Origin: Flavobacterium sp. UBA6195
GTDB taxonomy: Bacteria; Bacteroidota; Bacteroidia; Flavobacteriales; Flavobacteriaceae
DNA: 37,645 bases
Reading direction: 5' to 3'
NCBI RefSeq assembly: GCF_002422095.1
Contig: NZ_DITB01000103.1
Coordinates: 1-37,645, forward strand
How positions within the stretch are numbered: the stretch's first letter is position 1; each line of letters opens with the position of its first letter. The notes under the pieces are model-generated. The model saw nothing but the letters and a program-made list of their open reading frames with translations, was not told the origin of the DNA and did no database searches. Below are positions 33,161-37,645 of the stretch, in pieces. Made by a program: the position numbers and the translations under genes.

Positions 33161-34576
33161 TTAAAAAACATAAGTTGCAACTGTTGCTCCGTCAAGAGAA
33201 GTTGTAACCCATTTTCCGTTTATTTTTATATTAAAATTTTCCGTTGAAGTATTTTCATTTAAAACAATAATAACTGTTTTTCCTGTTGGTGTTTTAAACG
33301 TTACGTTAGGTAAATTTGGTAACTGATTTGAAGCTATTCGTACTGAATTCATTGGAACAAACTTTGAAGCTTGCGCAATAATATAATAGCCTACATTTCT
33401 TTTATAAGTCTCACTATTTTCAATAGTTAATGCGCCTTTACATTGTGTACAACCACCTGGCGTATGAGGCTCAAAATTGCTATCATTAGCTACATTCCAT
33501 TCTAATGCAATTTTACTCCAATTGAGCATGGAACCAATAATAACATTTTTAGTATGCCAAATTAAATCGCCTGAAAAAGTACCTTCAGAACCTGTCCATT
33601 GCTCGGTGAAGTACAAATTTTTATTAGGATGAGTATTATGAACAACACTTAATGCCGAAATATCGCCTTCGTAAAGATGAAAAGCAGATCCGTCAACAAA
33701 AGGATTTGCCATTGGATCATTTAAAACTTCCAAAGGATATTCTGGCTTGTTGCAATTGTGATCGTAAGCAATAATCTTTGCTTTGATTTTCGCATTTTTG
33801 AAAGCAGGACCCAAATGATTTTTGATAAAATCGGTTTGTTCAGAAGCCGTCATGCTTAAACTCGGATTATTACCTGGATGCAAAGGTTCGTTTTGAGGCG
33901 TAATTGCATCAATAGTAATTCCTTTCAATTGCATTTGTTGGATGTACTTTACAAAATACTGCGCATAAACGCTATAATATTTCGGTTGTAATTTTCCACC
34001 AATACTGCTATTGTTGTCTTTCATCCAAATGGGTGGCGACCAAGGTGTTGCGATAATTTTAATGTTTGGATTTATTGCTAAAATATCTTGTAACATTTTG
34101 ATTAAATCATTGTTAGCTTCCAAACTAAATTTTGACAATGTAATATCCGTTTCTCCTGCAGGAACATCATCATATGAAAAAACAGTTCCATCTAAATCAG
34201 AGGCGCCAATACTCAATCTTAAATAACTAACTGTAATGGAATTGACTGAATTTCCAAAAAGTTCTTGTAGCAATTGCTTTCTTTTCTCAGGGGCTAATTT
34301 ATTGATAACTTCTACACTACCACCCGTTAAAGTATATCCAAAACCGTCAATACTCTGAAAGGTTTTAGAAGGATCAATTTCAATACTAGGATAGGTATTA
34401 TCACTGGTATTGAATCTTAAATTTATTTCTTGTCTTTGCAATTTTACTGATTCATCAGCTTTTGTAATCCAAACTTCAACATTACCTTCTTTTTCAAAAA
34501 TAGCTGATTGCCCAGAACATGAAACTAAAAAAGCAATCAATAAAATGCACGAAAACAATACTAGATTTTTTTTCAT
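33161..34576 (-). CDS. Glycoside hydrolase family 30 enzyme, lipoprotein (second)
   Basis: This 471-residue lipoprotein has signal peptide ending LVSC (Cys20) and the GH30 marks SIDGFGYTLTGGSVEV, IIATPWSPPIWMKD, acid/base Glu230 in TPQNEPL, nucleophile Glu325 in NLYFTEQWTG, and a C-terminal beta sandwich. It shares the WSPP and NEP motifs with the gene after it but diverges elsewhere, so the two probably act on different links or at different sites. Likely surface or periplasmic in the same utilisation locus. It is the first enzyme gene after susD and is separated from it by 185 bases that hold a long hairpin. Confidence 0.88.
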   Translation of the reverse strand: MKKNLVLFSCILLIAFLVSCSGQSAIFEKEGNVEVWITKADESVKLQRQEINLRFNTSDNTYPSIEIDPSKTFQSIDGFGYTLTGGSVEVINKLAPEKRKQLLQELFGNSVNSITVSYLRLSIGASDLDGTVFSYDDVPAGETDITLSKFSLEANNDLIKMLQDILAINPNIKIIATPWSPPIWMKDNNSSIGGKLQPKYYSVYAQYFVKYIQQMQLKGITIDAITPQNEPLHPGNNPSLSMTASEQTDFIKNHLGPAFKNAKIKAKIIAYDHNCNKPEYPLEVLNDPMANPFVDGSAFHLYEGDISALSVVHNTHPNKNLYFTEQWTGSEGTFSGDLIWHTKNVIIGSMLNWSKIALEWNVANDSNFEPHTPGGCTQCKGALTIENSETYKRNVGYYIIAQASKFVPMNSVRIASNQLPNLPNVTFKTPTGKTVIIVLNENTSTENFNIKINGKWVTTSLDGATVATYVF

Positions 34577-34686
34577 TATATGATAATTAATTCAATGTAA
34601 ATAAAATATTTACATGAAGTTTTCTCTCTTATTCAATAGCTTATAATCTTAACTAAACATAGCTTGATTATGATAAAATAATATAA

Positions 34687-34747
34687 AATCCACTAATGAA
34701 AACTTCAATTTGGATAGTTTCTCAAAAAGAGTTTTCATTAATGGATT
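34687..34747 (-). repeat. Long hairpin between susD and the first GH30 gene
   Basis: The arms 34687-34704 (AATCCACTAATGAAAACT) and 34730-34747 (AGTTTTCATTAATGGATT) pair at 17 of 18 positions around a 25-base loop. On the coding (minus) strand the hairpin is followed by a T-rich stretch (TTTTATATTATTTT). It could act as a partial terminator or an RNA end-stabilising stem between the transporter genes and the enzyme genes. Confidence 0.7.
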
Positions 34748-34761
34748 AAAAATATCAAAAA

Positions 34762-36213
34762 TTAGTACCCAGGATTTTGCGTTAGCAATGGGTTGGCATC
34801 TAATTTATCTTGTGGAATAGGCCACAAAAGACGATTTTGATTAATATTTGAAGCTGTTGGAATAACCACTCCATTTCCATCTCTTTGTTGAGATAAAATT
34901 TCAACGGCTTTACCCATTCTCTTTAAATCAAACCAACGATCACCTTCAAAAGCTAATTCCATCAATCTTTCTTCAAGTACTTTATTAATTGCTTCTACTT
35001 GATCAGTAGCGGTAATTGTAGAAATTCCTGCTCTAGTTCTTACTTGATTCACTAATGCCATAGCACCTGAAACATCTCCTAAACTAGCTAAAGCCTCAGC
35101 TTTTAATAATAAAATATCGGCTAAACGAGCAATATAGAAATTTTGATTTCCATTAGTATCTCTCATTTTATAAGCAAAAGGATAATTTGTTGAAGACCAA
35201 TAATTATCTGCCCAACCAACATTATCAGTAGTAATCGTTGAAGCTCTTCTTTGAGTATCTCCGTTGTTTATAAATGCTTGAACCAAATTGTGTGAAGGAG
35301 CATTAAATTTTTTCCAATCAGTTCCTAAGAACATAAATGTATTCCAAGCACCAATTGGACTTCCCCAACCATCTCCATTAACTTCCCAAATAGATTCATT
35401 ATTACCTTCGTGAGCACTATCAAAAAGGTGATCAAATGTTGGCATTAGTGTATAACCTCCCCCAATTACTTCATCACAATATTGAATTGTTTTATTCCAA
35501 TCAGGATTTGGCATTGTTGCATACACTTTAGCCAAAAGTGCTTTAGCTCCCATTTTGTTTGCTTTAAATTTATTAGAACCATCAGGAGCTTTCTCGATAG
35601 CAACTAAACAGTCATAAATAATTTGGTCGTAAACTTCAGCTATAGGTTTTCTTACTGGAAATAATTCATTAAAAGCCTCTTCAAAATTACTACTTGAAAT
35701 TGAAAAAATAGCTGTAGTTGCTATAGGACAATCTCCCCATAATTGAGCAGCTTGAAAATGGTTTAAAGCTCTAATTAAAGATGCTTCTCCAACCATTTCA
35801 TCTTTACGTGTTTGACTTAAATCTGATGCCTGATCAACATAATTTATAACAATATTACATGTATTTATGTTATTATAAATATCATTCCAATCGCCTCTCA
35901 TTTGAGAATTAGTAGATAACATTTGGTAAGCTTCATATTGGAAAATTGCAGGATTATCTGCTCCAATGTAAGCATTATCAGATTGACCGTCTCCAGCTAA
36001 TAAAAAGTCTAATTGCCAATATCCAGAACCAAAAGTTCCATAAACCGCATTCATTCTTGATTCTGCAGCTGCTGCATCTTCAATTACAATTCCGTTATTT
36101 AAAGAAGTTGCTTCTTCTGTAATAGGTTCTGTATCTAAATAATCTGAACATGAAGATAAAAACAATACCATTAAAAAGGTAAGTGCTTTTAAATAATTTT
36201 TTTGTGATTTCAT
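34762..36213 (-). CDS. susD: SusD/RagB-family nutrient-binding outer-membrane lipoprotein
   Basis: This 483-residue lipoprotein has signal peptide ending LSSC (Cys22) followed by SDYLDTEP. The family marks are the N-terminal helical repeat region (NNINTCNIVINYVD; ASLIRALNHFQAAQLWGD), NKMGAKALLAKVYATMPNPDW, read as MGAKALLAKVYATM, and the C-terminal RGWFDLKR-like ELAFEGDRWFDLKRMGK with LWPIPQDKLDANPLLTQNPGY, read as LWPIPQDKLDANPLLTQN. SusD caps the SusC channel and binds glycan at the cell surface. It lies 20 bases after susC. The name is by family only; the substrate is not starch-proven. Confidence 0.94.
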   Translation of the reverse strand: MKSQKNYLKALTFLMVLFLSSCSDYLDTEPITEEATSLNNGIVIEDAAAAESRMNAVYGTFGSGYWQLDFLLAGDGQSDNAYIGADNPAIFQYEAYQMLSTNSQMRGDWNDIYNNINTCNIVINYVDQASDLSQTRKDEMVGEASLIRALNHFQAAQLWGDCPIATTAIFSISSSNFEEAFNELFPVRKPIAEVYDQIIYDCLVAIEKAPDGSNKFKANKMGAKALLAKVYATMPNPDWNKTIQYCDEVIGGGYTLMPTFDHLFDSAHEGNNESIWEVNGDGWGSPIGAWNTFMFLGTDWKKFNAPSHNLVQAFINNGDTQRRASTITTDNVGWADNYWSSTNYPFAYKMRDTNGNQNFYIARLADILLLKAEALASLGDVSGAMALVNQVRTRAGISTITATDQVEAINKVLEERLMELAFEGDRWFDLKRMGKAVEILSQQRDGNGVVIPTASNINQNRLLWPIPQDKLDANPLLTQNPGY

Positions 36214-36233
36214 AATTATATAGTATTTAAATA

Positions 36234-37645
36234 TTAAAAGTTTGCTTTAAGTCCAAAAATGAATGTTTTAACCTGAGGATATGTTCCTAAATCAATTCCT
36301 TGTCCAATTCCTGTTGCGTTGTTAAATGCACCTACTTCTGGATCGAAACCTTTATAATTTGTTATTGTATATAAATTTTGTCCAGTTACATATAATTTTA
36401 CAGAATCCAATTTTAAACTTTCCATTTTAAATTGGTATCCTAAAGTAACTGCTTTCAATCTTACATATGATCCATCTTCTACATATCTATCAGAAACATG
36501 CAATGCATTTGGATCGTTAGCTCTAGGAACATCTGTAATTTGTCCTGGAGTAGTCCATCTATTTAAAACCTCTGTAGATTGATTATTATAATTATTCATC
36601 AAAGTTAAATCCATTCTAGATGCGTTAAAAATATCTCCACCTTGAGAACCTGTAATTAAAGCATCAAGTGTAAAACCTTTGTAACTAAAATTATTACCAA
36701 ATCCAAAAGTATAATCTGGATTAGGATTTCCAATTATTGTTCTATCATCAGTAGAAATTTGTCCATCACCATTAATATCTTTATACATTAATGAACCTGT
36801 AGCAGGGTCTACCCCATCAACTTTATAACCATAGAAACTTCCCAATGGAATACCTTCAGCTAATAAAATAGGACTTTCTCCTACAGAAGTTAAATTTTGG
36901 AAAGACATTCTTTTAAGTAATCCTAAAGCTATTACTTCGTTTTTGTTGAAAGAAATATTAAAATTTGAGTTCCATTTAAAATCACCTGTTAAATTTTTTG
37001 TGTTTAAACTTAACTCTAAACCTTTATTTTCTACTTCACCAGCATTGTAATAATATGGTTTTGTGAAACCTGGGAAGTAAATAATTTGCAATAAATCTTT
37101 AGTATTCTTTTTATAAATATCAGCAGTAAATTTTACTCTATTATCATAAAATCCTAAATCTACACCAAAGTTAATATCAGTTGTTGTTTCCCATTTTAAA
37201 TCTGGATTACCGATTTGATCTAATGTTGTAGAATTAGTTAAAGGATTTGTATAATTTAAATCGAAACTAGAATATGCTGGTAAACCAGATAAATTACCTG
37301 TTTTTCCCCAACCTGCTCTAAATTTCAACTCACTAATTGTTGTAACATTTTTTAAGAAATCTTCATTAGACACAATCCATGCTGCTGATACACCTGGGAA
37401 AAATCCCCATTTATTTCCAGGAGCTAATTGTGACGCACCACTTTCTCTAAATACCCCATTAAAAATATACTTGTTATTCAAAGAATATGTTACTCTACCA
37501 AAATAAGATAAGCTTCTTACTTTGTTTTCTCTATATTCATAAGCTTGATTAGTTGCAGCAGCGTAATCATAATGTCTTTGATTTATATCGAAACCAGTTC
37601 CTGAATTTGCATCTCTATAATAATTATTACTTTGCATTGAAAAAC
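36234..37645 (-). CDS. susC: SusC/RagA-family TonB-dependent outer-membrane transporter (partial, C-terminal part)
   Basis: The frame stays open to the right edge of the window, giving the last 469 residues of a protein normally about 1000 long. The visible part is the beta barrel, with alternating aromatic strands (KYIFNGVFRESGASQLAPGN, WGFFPGVSAAWIVSNEDFLK), SusC-type DLKWETTTDINFGVDLGF and KIDGVDP-like GYKVDGVDPATGSLMYKDI, and the C-terminal TFIFGLKANF ending in Phe, the outer-membrane assembly signal. The plug, TonB box and signal peptide lie outside the window. SusC imports oligosaccharides with energy from TonB. It is the first visible gene of the locus. Confidence 0.94.
   Translation of the reverse strand, partial: FSMQSNNYYRDANSGTGFDINQRHYDYAAATNQAYEYRENKVRSLSYFGRVTYSLNNKYIFNGVFRESGASQLAPGNKWGFFPGVSAAWIVSNEDFLKNVTTISELKFRAGWGKTGNLSGLPAYSSFDLNYTNPLTNSTTLDQIGNPDLKWETTTDINFGVDLGFYDNRVKFTADIYKKNTKDLLQIIYFPGFTKPYYYNAGEVENKGLELSLNTKNLTGDFKWNSNFNISFNKNEVIALGLLKRMSFQNLTSVGESPILLAEGIPLGSFYGYKVDGVDPATGSLMYKDINGDGQISTDDRTIIGNPNPDYTFGFGNNFSYKGFTLDALITGSQGGDIFNASRMDLTLMNNYNNQSTEVLNRWTTPGQITDVPRANDPNALHVSDRYVEDGSYVRLKAVTLGYQFKMESLKLDSVKLYVTGQNLYTITNYKGFDPEVGAFNNATGIGQGIDLGTYPQVKTFIFGLKANF

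Noticed and set aside
31703..34576. The two GH30 genes as a recent tandem duplication
   Set aside because: They share only family motifs and differ through most of their length and in the residues around the catalytic sites.

Overview
The window looks like the chromosome of a Flavobacterium-type bacterium (Bacteroidota, Flavobacteriaceae). It is AT-rich. Its promoters fit the Bacteroidota pattern TTTG-N19-TAnnTTTG, with perfect examples before purL and tRNA-His, and its start codons lack Shine-Dalgarno sequences. The gene content also fits: a cbb3 oxidase cluster, bacillithiol and menaquinone genes, and a SusC/SusD polysaccharide utilisation locus. No phage, plasmid, CRISPR or intact insertion sequence is visible.

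Layout. (1) Positions 1-4360 carry cbb3 cytochrome oxidase genes on the minus strand (ccoN cut by the left edge, ccoS, the copper ATPase ccoI) and a divergent Crp/Fnr regulator. Two ATGAT-N4-RTCAT boxes sit at the same distance from the ccoS and ccoI -7 boxes. (2) 4496-5107 is an unrecognised membrane protein between two terminators with the same stem core. (3) 5175-7312 holds a rhodanese and a divergent marR-nitroreductase-yceI operon with a twin palindromic operator. (4) 7442-9824 (minus) has tRNA-His, bshB1, menF and a menI-like thioesterase. (5) 9932-16175 has a beta-helix lipoprotein, purL and a DMT-family permease. (6) 16299-24167 is a fatty-acid module: fadD, then marR-fadN-fadA-acyl-CoA dehydrogenase, in the order of the Bacillus fadNAE operon. 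Related palindromes lie before marR and fadD, and a MITE-like inverted-repeat element separates fadA from the dehydrogenase. (7) 24230-26589 has a Bcp peroxiredoxin, an endonuclease III homologue without iron-sulfur cysteines, a DUF2200 protein, an unlisted 47-residue protein and an ECF-like sigma factor. (8) 26807-37645 (minus) is a polysaccharide utilisation locus: SusC (cut by the right edge), SusD, two GH30, one GH3, an SGNH acetylesterase and an alpha/beta hydrolase. It probably targets a beta-glucan, possibly acylated.

Most of the window is ordinary core genome. The best leads are regulatory or structural: the matched FNR-like boxes, the candidate fatty-acid operator pair, the element inside the fad operon, an in-frame dispersed-repeat sequence in purL, the duplicated terminator around the orphan gene, and a long hairpin between susD and the glycosidases. 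No wholly new defence or metabolic system is evident. All assignments come from reading the sequence; no database search was run.
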